Source of the DNA: DASRAJ01 sp035638255
GTDB lineage: Bacteria; Bacteroidota; Bacteroidia; Chitinophagales; UBA10324
NCBI GenBank assembly: GCA_035638255.1
Contig: DASRAJ010000082.1
Coordinates: 1 to 64,000, forward strand
Length of the DNA: 64,000 nucleotides
Direction: 5' to 3'
The notes under the pieces were generated by a model. The model saw only the letters and a program-made list of their open reading frames with translations. It searched no databases and was not told the DNA's origin. Below, one piece after another: positions 33,248 to 42,587 of the stretch; the stretch's first letter is position 1, and each line of letters begins with the position of its first letter. A program made the position numbers and the translations under genes.

Positions 33248-34702
33248 TTAGAATTTAACCTGAACACGAAGCGTGAAAACATTATCGGGTATGTCTGCAG
33301 TGAAACCGGCAAGGTTGGTGCTTGTTTCATTTTTCACGATGTCGTAGTATGCGGTAATTTTTATGTTCGCATCCCAGCGGTAAGCGAGACCAAGACCGAG
33401 GGTGGTATATTTTATATCCGTACCGTTAGTAGCTTTCAAAGGAGCTGTTACTTTTTTCCCGATTTCATCGTCGGCAACATCGGTATTCGGATCGTACCAA
33501 TCGTATTTTACAATTGCCTGCCATGGAGTTTGAGCAATGCTTTGAACGAAATAAAAATAAGCCCCGTTAAATTTTCTTGAATACAAATCGCTGGCTGATG
33601 TTGACGTGCTGGCGGTGGTTGTAGTAGTTGCTGTGCCGGTTAATGAATCAATAGTTGTAACGGAAGTGTATGTTGTTGCAGTACCGGTAGGCGCCGCAAC
33701 CGGACTCGCTGATGATCCTGATGTACCGGGTTGAGTTCCCTGGATGTATTCTCCGCGCAAAGTGGTAATTCCCGCAAGCCAACTGATGCTGAATTGAGCA
33801 TCGGCTCCCACATGAGTTCTTTCGATTTTCAATCTTTTATTGATATCCGCATCAACGTCAGCCTTTGGTACAACTATTTCGAAACCTTTTGATCCTTCTG
33901 CATCAGTTCCAAATTTATAAGAGTCGGAAACGTCATGACGGAATCCTCCGCTATAATATGATGCGCCAAGTCCCCATCTTATTTTTTCCTCCATCGCAGT
34001 GCGGGATATTCCGATGTGTCCAATGAAATCTTTGAACTTGTCAAAGTCACTTGCATTGATTCCGACAGATGGCGCGCCGGTACCATTAAAGAAACCGGCA
34101 TCAATCTTCAGCCAGTTCCAATTGGAGTTTTTTGGTCCTTGAAGGGTAAGCATCATTCCTAAATCACGTTCATTCGGAAAAATTATTTGCGATAGTCTTC
34201 CGCGTTCAGGCGATTCTCTCACTGAAGATGACATAACAATCTCGTAGCCAAAGGGACGGTTCTGCATTCCCGCAGTTAGTGAAAACCATCCTGACCATGG
34301 GTCTGTAAGCCTTGCCCACGCATCCTTTATCGTCAACCCTTTTTCAGTCACATCAAATTGCAGAAGATATTGCGACGTGGACCATCCTTTTGCATTCAGA
34401 GGCGCATCATAAGTAAATTTTATTCTGCCCCTGCGAACCATAAAACGCTTGTCAACGCCCGAAGCAAAATCACCCCCGGCAAAGCTTCTCGCACCTGCCG
34501 AGTCAATCACCTGGAATTGCCCCTGGATGTAGCCCGTCACTTTAATTCTCTTGAGTGCATCAAGTTCTGAACGCATGCCATTTACCGTGCGTGTCAATGT
34601 ATCTAATGGATTTTCGTTTTCCTGGGCTTGTGCGACAAATTGTGAGAATAACAGTAGGACCGGAAAAAAAGCAAATCGTTTTAGTAATGAATTAAGTTTC
34701 AT
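33248..34702 (-). CDS. Phosphate-selective porin O/P family protein
   Basis: A 484-residue outer-membrane barrel. The signal peptide (ending FVAQAQENEN) is followed by a short coiled coil (~34-52) and a 16-18-strand barrel of the OprO/OprP family (VTGYIQGQFQVIDSAGARSFAGG, RGRIKFTYDAPL, GMQNRPFGYEIVMSSS) ending in aromatic FTLRVQVKF. A Thr/Ser/Ala-rich loop (~325-370, for example TATTTTTASTSTSAS) is unusual and likely surface-exposed. It brings phosphate to PstS. As the first gene of the block, it would be led by the promoter in the 366-bp gap upstream. Confidence 0.9.
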   Translation of the reverse strand: MKLNSLLKRFAFFPVLLLFSQFVAQAQENENPLDTLTRTVNGMRSELDALKRIKVTGYIQGQFQVIDSAGARSFAGGDFASGVDKRFMVRRGRIKFTYDAPLNAKGWSTSQYLLQFDVTEKGLTIKDAWARLTDPWSGWFSLTAGMQNRPFGYEIVMSSSVRESPERGRLSQIIFPNERDLGMMLTLQGPKNSNWNWLKIDAGFFNGTGAPSVGINASDFDKFKDFIGHIGISRTAMEEKIRWGLGASYYSGGFRHDVSDSYKFGTDAEGSKGFEIVVPKADVDADINKRLKIERTHVGADAQFSISWLAGITTLRGEYIQGTQPGTSGSSASPVAAPTGTATTYTSVTTIDSLTGTATTTTTASTSTSASDLYSRKFNGAYFYFVQSIAQTPWQAIVKYDWYDPNTDVADDEIGKKVTAPLKATNGTDIKYTTLGLGLAYRWDANIKITAYYDIVKNETSTNLAGFTADIPDNVFTLRVQVKF

Positions 34703-35068
34703 GTTTGAAAGTTTTGGTGATTAAAGGAAGTGTGAAGTATTATATGCCGGGGAGTTTTTATTCTCACTGCATATTTTCATGGCCACAAAAAGACACATCA
34801 GTTGTTAGGAAATTGTTAATTGCCCATTATGGAAAGGTTATTTCACTACCTGCAAAGCGATTTCTGATTCTTAGCACCAACGTGATATCTTCTGATGGTT
34901 ATAGTATCGTTATCACACTGTAATGCGAAGCTTTAGATGATTTGAGATTATTCTATAGTTAAGTTTCATCAATGGTATAGTTAATTACCTTTTAACAGGT
35001 TTATTTCGCGCCCGTTCTCATTTTTTTGGAGAAATAACAGCGAGAAAAAATTAAGGATCAGCGAAGAG
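34703..35068. other. 366-bp divergent intergenic region with TATAGTTAA pair
   Basis: No gene is convincing here. TATAGTTAA occurs at 34954-34962 and again at 34976-34984, 22 bp (two helical turns) apart. The region must hold the promoters of the phosphate block (minus) and of the gene at 35069 (plus). No clear Pho-box or TAnnTTTG is identified. Confidence 0.5.
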
Positions 35069-35503
35069 ATGAAGACCTATAAATCTGACGATGAACTTGT
35101 GAAAATTCTTTTATCCAATGGTTATAAGGAAGTGAGAGCATTGCATACCAACGGAAGGCTGAACCAGTCCGCTGAAGAACGAGACTTTGCAATCTTCAAT
35201 ACAAACGTGACTTCACAAACGCCTCACATTAAATTGAAGCAGGGTGCCATTAAAGAAAACGGGTTGCAGTTCTATGAGCAAGCTATCAGTGAGAACCAGT
35301 TGAAGACGATGGTATGTTACCACAAATTATCAGGGAGCATTCGCAACACCATTAAAAATAAATTCCGCTATGCATGGCAGATTGAATCGGTGGTAAATTT
35401 TTTTGAGGACTTGAAGAGGCAAGATTCATCTGTTTCACAACGCATCTCAAAAGCGCTACGGAGAAAAATTCTTGGCGAGTATGAGAGGGTGGTGTTGGAT
35501 TGA
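35069..35503 (+). CDS. Hypothetical protein
   Basis: A 144-residue soluble protein with no signal peptide or membrane segment. It is basic and helical at the C-terminus (SKALRRKILGEYERVV). Phrases such as GYKEVRALHTNGRLNQSAEERDFAIF and SGSIRNTIKNKFRYAW are not from a family I recognise. The gene is 46 bp upstream of the NADAR gene on the same strand and may be co-transcribed with it. Confidence 0.65.
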   Translation: MKTYKSDDELVKILLSNGYKEVRALHTNGRLNQSAEERDFAIFNTNVTSQTPHIKLKQGAIKENGLQFYEQAISENQLKTMVCYHKLSGSIRNTIKNKFRYAWQIESVVNFFEDLKRQDSSVSQRISKALRRKILGEYERVVLD

Positions 35504-35548
35504 TGTGTACGTCATCCGACAAAGGCTTTCTAACCAGACAAACTCCTA

Positions 35549-36049
35549 ATGAACAACCAGAAAAATATGAAGGAGGAATTCATCTTTTACTTCGGGCCTG
35601 ATTCAGTGTTTTCTCACTGGTACAAATGCAATTTTGCAATTGACGGTAAAAACTACTGTTGCGTTGAGCAATACATTATGTACAAGAAAGCAATCTTGTT
35701 TAATGATTTGGAAATCGCAAATAAAATTCTACACTCATCAGACCCGCAGCGGCACAGGTATCTCGGAAAGCAGGTTGCCGGCTTCATAAAATCTGTGTGG
35801 CAAAATGAATGTAAGCAGTATGCTTATGAAGCCAACTATGCTAAATTCACTGAAAGCGAGAAGCTCATGAAAGCACTTGTGGATACTAAAGAAAAAAGTT
35901 TGGCCGAAGCAAGTCCCTACGATAGAAATTGGGGAATCGGCTTAAGTGTTGCCAATCCCAGGAATCAGGACAGAAAAAACTGGAGAGGAAAGAATTGGTG
36001 TGGTGAAGTATTGGAATTGGTTCGGAGAAATATTTTAATGCAGGGCTAA
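35549..36049 (+). CDS. NADAR family protein (YbiA-like)
   Basis: A 166-residue protein of the NADAR superfamily. Signature segments are FYFGPDSVFSHWYKCNF (residues ~12-28), CVEQYIMYKKA (~42-52) and DRNWGIGLSVANP (~128-140). NADAR domains act on N-glycosidic bonds; the YbiA branch cleaves early riboflavin intermediates, and others act on ADP-ribose derivatives. The start used gives the full domain; a second Met is seven codons inside. It may share a transcript with the hypothetical gene 46 bp upstream. Which substrate applies here cannot be told from the sequence. Confidence 0.85.
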   Translation: MNNQKNMKEEFIFYFGPDSVFSHWYKCNFAIDGKNYCCVEQYIMYKKAILFNDLEIANKILHSSDPQRHRYLGKQVAGFIKSVWQNECKQYAYEANYAKFTESEKLMKALVDTKEKSLAEASPYDRNWGIGLSVANPRNQDRKNWRGKNWCGEVLELVRRNILMQG

Positions 36050-36248
36050 GTTGTTCTCACTGACTCATCTGAGGATAGTGAATGTGAACTCCGTTACTAA
36101 TGACATCCTGCCTAAGTCTCCATTTTCCAAGCTGCTTCTTAGGGTTTCGCTATTCAAAGTCTCCAAATTCACTACCTTTCACTTATCATTGTGTGTTTGC
36201 ACGAACGGATATTTCTGAAGCTCTTTTGTTTCTTATCCTTCTAACTGT

Positions 36249-38738
36249 ATGCAAAGGAAAAACTGTCTCCTGCTTTTACTCCTGCTAACTCAGGTTACGT
36301 GTCAAATCCATGCTCAGCAATCTGTAAGATCGGTAGGTCATGATTTTTGGATTTCTTTGGGAGGTGACCAGGGATTCTATTACCTCACTGATGTGCGACT
36401 AAAGGTTACAGCGATAGAAGATGCAGCTATAGAAGTTCATTATACGACTAATGGCTCAGTGGTAAACTATAACATGCTAGCAGGAGATTTAAAAACGATT
36501 TCATTGAATCAAATTCCGGCTTCACCGGTGCAGGCTGAAGTGATTGAAAATAAAAGTGTGCATATTATTTCTTCGGGAGCCATCAGCATGTACCTGCTCT
36601 CACCCAATGGTTCTACCGATGATGCTACCTTGATATTGCCGGCTGATCAACCCAACTATGGGACTATATTTTACCCCATTTCATATAAGGTGCAGCCGCT
36701 CTCTGTAAGCCCTGTAGATTTTACCATTGTGAGTTCGTGTGATTCCACCGTGCTGGAAATCACTCCATCACAACTGAGTGCAGGAAACCATCCTGCAGGA
36801 GTTCCCTATAATATTGTTTTGAATGAAGGGGATACTTACGAGTGCGGCACTTCCTGGGCTTCGGTCAACTATGAGAAAGATATAACCGGGTGGAAAGTGG
36901 AAGTGCTAAGCGGTGCATGTTGCAATCCGATCAACATTTACGAGGTTGCTCTTCCGTGGTATATTTATCCGGACACTACCACGCTTGGTTTTGCATGTTG
37001 TGCCGACAATTGGGTAGAGGTTATTTACCCACAGCAGTCCTGGGATACTGCTTATTATTTCGTTCCATTCAAATATCCCCCTTATGACATCATCCGCATA
37101 TTGTCAGCAACCAATGCCAACAATATTTATTTTGACGGTGTGCTCACAGGAACTATAAATAGCGGCGGGTTCTTAGAGGGCTCCGTGGATACGGCTGTAA
37201 AAATTACCGCAGACGCACCGGTGGAGATTATGCAGATGATGGTTTCTCAATATGCAGACCCCAGTGGGATGTACCAGGGTGACCCGGCATTGCTTACGGT
37301 AAGCAGCTTTAAAGACCATATTCAAAAAACCAAATTCTCAACCAGCTACCCTTTCGGGGGAAATCCTTTTAATCATATTGTGAACGTTATTATACATTCC
37401 AGTGATACAGATTTAATCCTGTTGAATGGAACACCTATAACTGAGAATTTTCATCGCTTCAACACCGATCAGAATATGGCTTATTCAAGAGTTGATTTAG
37501 ATACCGGCGTTACCTATTTGCTGGAGTGCAATTGTGATTTTCTTGCGTCTCTCTATGGCGAATACACGTTCGGGAGTTATGCGACACAGCTTCCGGCGTT
37601 TCACCTTCAAAATCCGGAACCACCGCTGGTACATGAAACGGATACTTTGTGTGGCGTACCAGCGGTGTTGTATGCATTGCAGGGCACAAGTTATTTATGG
37701 AACGATGGAACTACTGATTCTACCTTCATAGCCCTTGATACAGGCATGTATTACGTCTATGTTTTACTCAATGATTGTGAAGATACTTTTCAATTCTTTT
37801 ATGTGAGCGAGGCCTTAATTGACTCCGCGGCACTTCCTTTGGATACATTGTTTTCATGCGGTGAGCCTCTTACAATTACAGCACCTTCAGGAGGACAATC
37901 TTATCTCTGGTCAAATGGAGATACAACGCAGTCCACTGATGTAGATAGCGCCGGAATTTTTGCAGTAGTAACACAATTTAGCTTGTGCGAGAAGCACTAC
38001 GATTGGTATGTAGTGGTCCCGTTTATAGATACAGCGAGTACTTTCAGCAGTGATACTTTTTACTATTGTAAATCTGCTTTTCAATTAAATGCCCCTTTAG
38101 GTTTATCGTATCAGTGGTCTACAGGTGATACGACTGCGACCATTACCGTAAACGGAACAGGAGAGTATATAGTGATTGTTAATTCTGCTTATTGTATTTA
38201 TGATACCGTTCAATTTGTAGTATCTGCTTTTCCCCTATTAGTGCAACCATTCACCCTGGGGAGTGATACTGTTTTTTGCTATGGCGACGAGGTGATATTA
38301 ACAGGGCCATCGATAAACACGGAATGGTCCACGGGCGAGACAGGTTTGGAGATTATAGTAAAAGAAGATGGTGAATACATCGCCTCCATTACGGATTCAT
38401 GTACGGGTGAAATTTTTTCTGATACCATTGGGGCGTCAAGAAAGGTTTGCTTTTGCGATCCGCTTTTTCCGGATGCCTTTACTCCCAACAATGATGGAAT
38501 TAATGATGACTTTCATTCCCTTCATGCTCTTGATTGTAACTACTCCGACTATTTGTTCCGGGTGTTTAACAGGTGGGGTCAATTGCTTTTTGAAACTAAT
38601 GATCCTAATGGTTCATGGAACGGGACACTCAGTGGAGCGCCGCAACCTATGAGCGTTTATGCGTACCTGTGCAGATATGAGCTCGCAGATTCACCGTCTC
38701 CGATATTGCTCAAGGGAAATGTTACACTGATCCGCTGA
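36249..38738 (+). CDS. T9SS type B (gliding-type CTD) large surface protein
   Basis: An 829-residue secreted protein. It has a signal peptide (MQRKNCLLLLLLLTQVTCQIHAQ), then an IgGFc-binding-protein-like N-terminal domain (SVGHDFWISLGGDQGFYY ... ISSGAISMYLL ... LILPADQPNYGTIFYP). Three Ig-like modules follow (~475-740) with the recurring pattern YLWNDGTTDSTFI / YLWSNGDTTQS / YQWSTGDTTATITV. The C-terminal ~90 residues are a gliding-motility-associated (type B) sorting domain (FPDAFTPNNDGINDDF ... FRVFNRWGQLLFE). Type B proteins are exported by the T9SS and held on the cell surface. The gene is probably an adhesin. No -7 element was identified in the 199-bp gap upstream. Confidence 0.88.
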   Translation: MQRKNCLLLLLLLTQVTCQIHAQQSVRSVGHDFWISLGGDQGFYYLTDVRLKVTAIEDAAIEVHYTTNGSVVNYNMLAGDLKTISLNQIPASPVQAEVIENKSVHIISSGAISMYLLSPNGSTDDATLILPADQPNYGTIFYPISYKVQPLSVSPVDFTIVSSCDSTVLEITPSQLSAGNHPAGVPYNIVLNEGDTYECGTSWASVNYEKDITGWKVEVLSGACCNPINIYEVALPWYIYPDTTTLGFACCADNWVEVIYPQQSWDTAYYFVPFKYPPYDIIRILSATNANNIYFDGVLTGTINSGGFLEGSVDTAVKITADAPVEIMQMMVSQYADPSGMYQGDPALLTVSSFKDHIQKTKFSTSYPFGGNPFNHIVNVIIHSSDTDLILLNGTPITENFHRFNTDQNMAYSRVDLDTGVTYLLECNCDFLASLYGEYTFGSYATQLPAFHLQNPEPPLVHETDTLCGVPAVLYALQGTSYLWNDGTTDSTFIALDTGMYYVYVLLNDCEDTFQFFYVSEALIDSAALPLDTLFSCGEPLTITAPSGGQSYLWSNGDTTQSTDVDSAGIFAVVTQFSLCEKHYDWYVVVPFIDTASTFSSDTFYYCKSAFQLNAPLGLSYQWSTGDTTATITVNGTGEYIVIVNSAYCIYDTVQFVVSAFPLLVQPFTLGSDTVFCYGDEVILTGPSINTEWSTGETGLEIIVKEDGEYIASITDSCTGEIFSDTIGASRKVCFCDPLFPDAFTPNNDGINDDFHSLHALDCNYSDYLFRVFNRWGQLLFETNDPNGSWNGTLSGAPQPMSVYAYLCRYELADSPSPILLKGNVTLIR

Positions 38739-38798
38739 AAATAATTTTCTCATATTTCTTAAAATTGCAGGAGAACTATAATTAATAGAAATTCTTGA

Positions 38799-40538
38799 AT
38801 GGCCCTTAAAGACAAACTACCGGTAAGTTATTTACTTTTCACAAACAGGGGACGAATAAACCGGCTGACTTACTGGACTGTTTCAATTTTTATCTGGACG
38901 ACTTTTTATATCCTGTTCAACCTTCTTGAATTTGCTTTCTCCTGGTCTGCGACCCTTGTCATTTATCCTTTATTGTTTTGGGTTTTAATTTCGACAGCAA
39001 TAAAAAGATTGCACGATTGTAATAAGTCGGGCCATTGGCTTTGGCTGATTCTTATTCCTGTTTTAGGTCCGCTGATTTTAGTTTTCTTATTGGGTTTCAA
39101 AAAAGGAAATGCAAACCAAAATCGTTTCGGGGCTGTCCCGGGTTCTGCGTCAGACTACTTTAAGGTTGGGGATGCCGGACGCGTGCCTCACTTGAAAACC
39201 AGTGAGCGAATTGTGAATGATGTTACGGAACTCAATCCGATTTTGGTTGCAAAAGTGGAAGCACCAAAAACAATTGAAGAGCTTCAGGCCATAATCAAAA
39301 ATGCCGACAAGCCCATTTCGGTTGGTGGCGGACGATTTAGCATGGGAGGGCAGACTGCAAGCCCTGACAGCATTCACATTGACATGAGAAAGCTGAATAC
39401 CGTTCTTGATTTTTCTCCTGAAAATAAAACGATAAAAGTGCAGGCAGGCATTCGGTGGTGTGATATTCAACAGTTTATTGACCCGTATGATTTGAGCGTT
39501 AAGATTATGCAGAGCTACGCCAACTTTACGGTGGGTGGAGCTTTGAGTGTAAATTCTCATGGACGATATATAGGTTTAGGACCTGTTATTTTATCGGTAA
39601 AATCGCTTGACATAATTTTAGCAAACGGAGAGCTTGCTCATGCTTCAAAAAATGAAAATGCTGAATTGTTTTTCTCCTGCATTGGCTGTTATAATGCAAT
39701 AGCGGTAATTGCTGTTGTTGAATTTGAACTGGAAGAAAATATTCCGCTAAAGCGCATTCATAAAAAAATGAAACGAAATGAGTATAGAAAATTTTTCTTT
39801 GAAAATGTCCGGGAAAACAAGAACGTTATTCTTCATAACGCAGATATTTATCCGCCGGGCTTCAAAAATGTAAGAGCCGTAAGCTGGGTAAAGACTGACG
39901 AGAAACCAACCGTGAAATCAAAGCTAATGCCCCTGTCTGCAGCCTATCCTATAGAAAGATATTTTATCAATGCCTTTAGCAGAAGCAGGTTTGGTAAGTG
40001 GCGCCGGGAAAATATTATTGAACCAATCTTTTATTTAAGAAAAAAAATTCACTGGAGAAATTATGAAGCAGGATACGATGTCCTCGAATTAGAACCCCAA
40101 TCAAGAAAACACAGCACGTATGTTTTACAGGAATATTTTATTCCGGTTCACAGGTTTGATGAGTTCGCCGTTTTAATGGCTGAAATCTTTACACGGTATC
40201 GTGTAAATGTGATCAATGTTTCTATACGCCATGCAAAAGCAGATATTGGTTCTTTGCTGGCCTGGGCAAGGGAAGAGGTTTTTGCCTTCGTGGTCTGGTA
40301 CAAGCAGGGTACTAATGAAGTAGCAAAAAACAAAGTGGCCATTTGGACAAGAGAATTGATAAATGCAGCCCTCTCTTTGGGCGGTTCTTATTACCTGCCT
40401 TACCAGGTACATGCAACTGAAGAGCAATTTCATAAAGCCTATCCAAACGCAAAAAAATTATTTGAGCTAAAAGATAAGCTCGACCCTGTCTTTAAATTCA
40501 GAAACGTAATTTGGGATTCTTATTATCACTCAAACTAA
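38799..40538 (+). CDS. DUF805-FAD oxidase fusion protein
   Basis: A 579-residue protein joining two families. Residues ~1-110 are a DUF805 membrane domain with three to four helices (RINRLTYWTVSIF, IKRLHDCNKSGHWLW). Residues ~150-310 are an FAD-binding (VAO/FAD_binding_4) domain (PKTIEELQAIIKNADKPISVGGGRFSMGG, TVGGALSVNSHGRY). The C-terminal ~270 residues resemble sugar-lactone or alditol oxidases. The reaction is probably oxidation of a sugar-derived alcohol, with the enzyme tethered to the membrane; the substrate is unknown. It is the first of three genes with 6-bp and 3-bp gaps and is co-transcribed with the methyltransferase and a membrane protein. Confidence 0.85.
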   Translation: MALKDKLPVSYLLFTNRGRINRLTYWTVSIFIWTTFYILFNLLEFAFSWSATLVIYPLLFWVLISTAIKRLHDCNKSGHWLWLILIPVLGPLILVFLLGFKKGNANQNRFGAVPGSASDYFKVGDAGRVPHLKTSERIVNDVTELNPILVAKVEAPKTIEELQAIIKNADKPISVGGGRFSMGGQTASPDSIHIDMRKLNTVLDFSPENKTIKVQAGIRWCDIQQFIDPYDLSVKIMQSYANFTVGGALSVNSHGRYIGLGPVILSVKSLDIILANGELAHASKNENAELFFSCIGCYNAIAVIAVVEFELEENIPLKRIHKKMKRNEYRKFFFENVRENKNVILHNADIYPPGFKNVRAVSWVKTDEKPTVKSKLMPLSAAYPIERYFINAFSRSRFGKWRRENIIEPIFYLRKKIHWRNYEAGYDVLELEPQSRKHSTYVLQEYFIPVHRFDEFAVLMAEIFTRYRVNVINVSIRHAKADIGSLLAWAREEVFAFVVWYKQGTNEVAKNKVAIWTRELINAALSLGGSYYLPYQVHATEEQFHKAYPNAKKLFELKDKLDPVFKFRNVIWDSYYHSN

Positions 40539-40544
40539 ACAAAG

Positions 40545-41405
40545 ATGAATAACACTGCTTCACAATTCAAGGCTGTTTTTTCAAACACAAAATGGAGTGA
40601 TGATTTTTACCGTTTTCTGCAGGTGATTTTTCATTTATATCCCGAGGATAAATTTCATCACCTCATTGCAATAACAAGCAAGGAAAAAAACACAGACGAA
40701 GAAATTTACAAAACTGTACAGACCAACCTTCCAAAAATAAAACCATTTCTTTCTGAACTTACTCTTGCTTTACCTGCATTGAAGAAGCAGAAGAAAGAAA
40801 TGGCAAGACAAGTACTGCGGTTACTCGGCTCTAAAAAACAAATCAATGGCTATTTGGAAATTGGTTCGACCGGGAGGTATATAAGCGAATTACGGAAGCA
40901 CATTTCTCTTACAGGACCTATTTATTTGACGAACGATATTGTTCCCAACAATTCCCTTGCAGATATTTTTGAAAGGGGACAATTAGGAAAAATCGGTCAC
41001 TTTATTCCGTTAAATAATTACCAGCCGATAAGCGAAAAAGATATTCCTGATGAAAGTGTTGATTTAGTAGCATGTCATATCGGACTGCATCATGCCCCGC
41101 ATGAGCTTTTAGAGGGGTACATAAAATCAATTCAGAGAATACTGAGGAAAGGTGGTTTGTTTATAATGAGAGATCATGATGTAAAAACTGCTGAGATGGC
41201 CACTTTCGTTTCATTAGTTCATACCGTTTTTAATTTAGGCCTGAATGTACCCTGGGAAACAGATTCATCAGAATTCAAATCATTCAAACCGGTTGATGAG
41301 TGGAGTAAAATAATTTGTTCGCAGGGTTTTAAAGAATCGGGAGAAAGAATTTTGCAGGACAAAGATCCATCAGACAATACTCTTGTAGCGTTTACAAAAT
41401 TATAA
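40545..41405 (+). CDS. SAM-dependent class I methyltransferase
   Basis: A 286-residue cytoplasmic enzyme. The SAM-binding motif I is GYLEIGSTGRYISEL (~104-118), and motif IV is SVDLVACHIGLHHAPHELLEGY (~167-188). The methyltransferase 11-type fold extends to about 240. The N-terminal ~95 residues are helical and not shared with other methyltransferases. The acceptor is unknown. It follows the FAD oxidase fusion by 6 bp and precedes a membrane protein by 3 bp, so the three act together. Confidence 0.85.
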   Translation: MNNTASQFKAVFSNTKWSDDFYRFLQVIFHLYPEDKFHHLIAITSKEKNTDEEIYKTVQTNLPKIKPFLSELTLALPALKKQKKEMARQVLRLLGSKKQINGYLEIGSTGRYISELRKHISLTGPIYLTNDIVPNNSLADIFERGQLGKIGHFIPLNNYQPISEKDIPDESVDLVACHIGLHHAPHELLEGYIKSIQRILRKGGLFIMRDHDVKTAEMATFVSLVHTVFNLGLNVPWETDSSEFKSFKPVDEWSKIICSQGFKESGERILQDKDPSDNTLVAFTKL

Positions 41406-41408
41406 AGA

Positions 41409-42494
41409 ATGGGGCGCCTTAGAATTCTTACATTATTTTCAATTCTGTTAGCAGTTTCAATTTTCTTCTTCAAGAAAAGGAATCCTACCACTATCGCAGC
41501 CGGTGAAGGATTGGTAATTAAAAAAGAGTGGTTAAGCACCAATAAAAATCCCGTTACTCCTCAAAAGGATATACGACCTGCCGACCAAACTTTTCTCACC
41601 TTCCCTGAATGGTACCTGGTCTTTAGTCCCGAAGAACAGGCGAATTATTTTAAGCGGCATACCTCAAGCAGCTTTCCATTCATGAGTCACACCGCTCAAA
41701 TTTGGCAGGGTTATAAAATCGTCAACGACCAGATTAAAGATAATTTTCCAACGAACACCGGTTATCATTTTATGATTTGGATAATTGGAACAAGTTCATC
41801 GGTTGAGTATTCGATAAAAGCATGGTACGAAACCATTATAGGCAGAATTACCGATACTCACCGGGTAATTACTGACGAAGATAAGTTCAACGCAAGGTTC
41901 GCACAGGACTATGTTGATTTTATAAAGGACCGTCCCTGGTATGAATTTGACTTTGCAACCCGCCTGAAATCTTTGTGGACGACAACTTCCTTCTTTGGCG
42001 GAAGCTTTTCAAGGAAGATCGAGCGTAAATACGTTCTCACCTCCGAGCTATTGGTAAAATATGCTTATGGTAAGCTAATTGGGTTGGGAACAAAAACAGT
42101 TTATGATGAAGCTTTGCCGACAACAGCGGTATTGATTGATTCGCTTCCGCAAAATGATTCCGGTCTTAACATCATTCAACAGTTTGCTGATAAATCAGTA
42201 TTGATAAGCCTTCCGCGATATGACAAATTCAATGGTGCTATATCTGACCTGGCAAAGAGAGGTTGCAGCTTCAAAGAAATTGCAGGTAACAATTCAGCAA
42301 TTCTCTTAACGGTGTTAGTTCCTTCAACTTACCAGGCAAATTTTGAAAATGCACAAATAGTTTTTACCCAACCAATTTCATCAGACCGGACAATGAAACG
42401 AATTGCCCTGGCGATTCCCGTAACACAATTGAATAAACTGCTGATACAATTTTTTAACAACAAGATTAACATTGAGCATGTGTTTGACTTTTAA
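41409..42494 (+). CDS. Membrane-anchored protein of unknown function, third gene of oxidase operon
   Basis: A 361-residue protein with one N-terminal membrane segment (~5-22, LTLFSILLAVSIFFF) and a periplasmic or outward domain. The conserved-looking core contains FLTFPEWYLVFSPEEQANYF (~62-81), GYKIVNDQIKDNFPTNTGYH and a Trp/Tyr-rich GYHFMIWIIGTSSSVEYSIKAWYE stretch. I do not recognise the family. Its position 3 bp behind the methyltransferase suggests it works with the oxidase, perhaps as an assembly or substrate-delivery partner. No metal or nucleotide-binding motif is visible. Confidence 0.75.
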   Translation: MGRLRILTLFSILLAVSIFFFKKRNPTTIAAGEGLVIKKEWLSTNKNPVTPQKDIRPADQTFLTFPEWYLVFSPEEQANYFKRHTSSSFPFMSHTAQIWQGYKIVNDQIKDNFPTNTGYHFMIWIIGTSSSVEYSIKAWYETIIGRITDTHRVITDEDKFNARFAQDYVDFIKDRPWYEFDFATRLKSLWTTTSFFGGSFSRKIERKYVLTSELLVKYAYGKLIGLGTKTVYDEALPTTAVLIDSLPQNDSGLNIIQQFADKSVLISLPRYDKFNGAISDLAKRGCSFKEIAGNNSAILLTVLVPSTYQANFENAQIVFTQPISSDRTMKRIALAIPVTQLNKLLIQFFNNKINIEHVFDF

Positions 42495-42546
42495 AGGGTG
42501 TCTCAGATTGGCACATCTGTAAATTTCTCTGACACCTTTCAATCTT

Positions 42547-42554
42547 TACCTTTG
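42547..42554 (+). promoter_or_regulatory. -7 promoter element (TACCTTTG)
   Basis: TACCTTTG fits TAnnTTTG and lies 33 bp before the ATG at 42588. Confidence 0.4.
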
Positions 42555-42587
42555 GGAAAATAAGGTTGTACAAATCCAAATTGTTTT

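Noticed and set aside
29212..34702. A hidden pstB in the phosphate block
   Set aside because: I looked for Walker A, signature and Walker B motifs in all gaps and other frames; none is present. The only ABC ATPase in the window is lptB.
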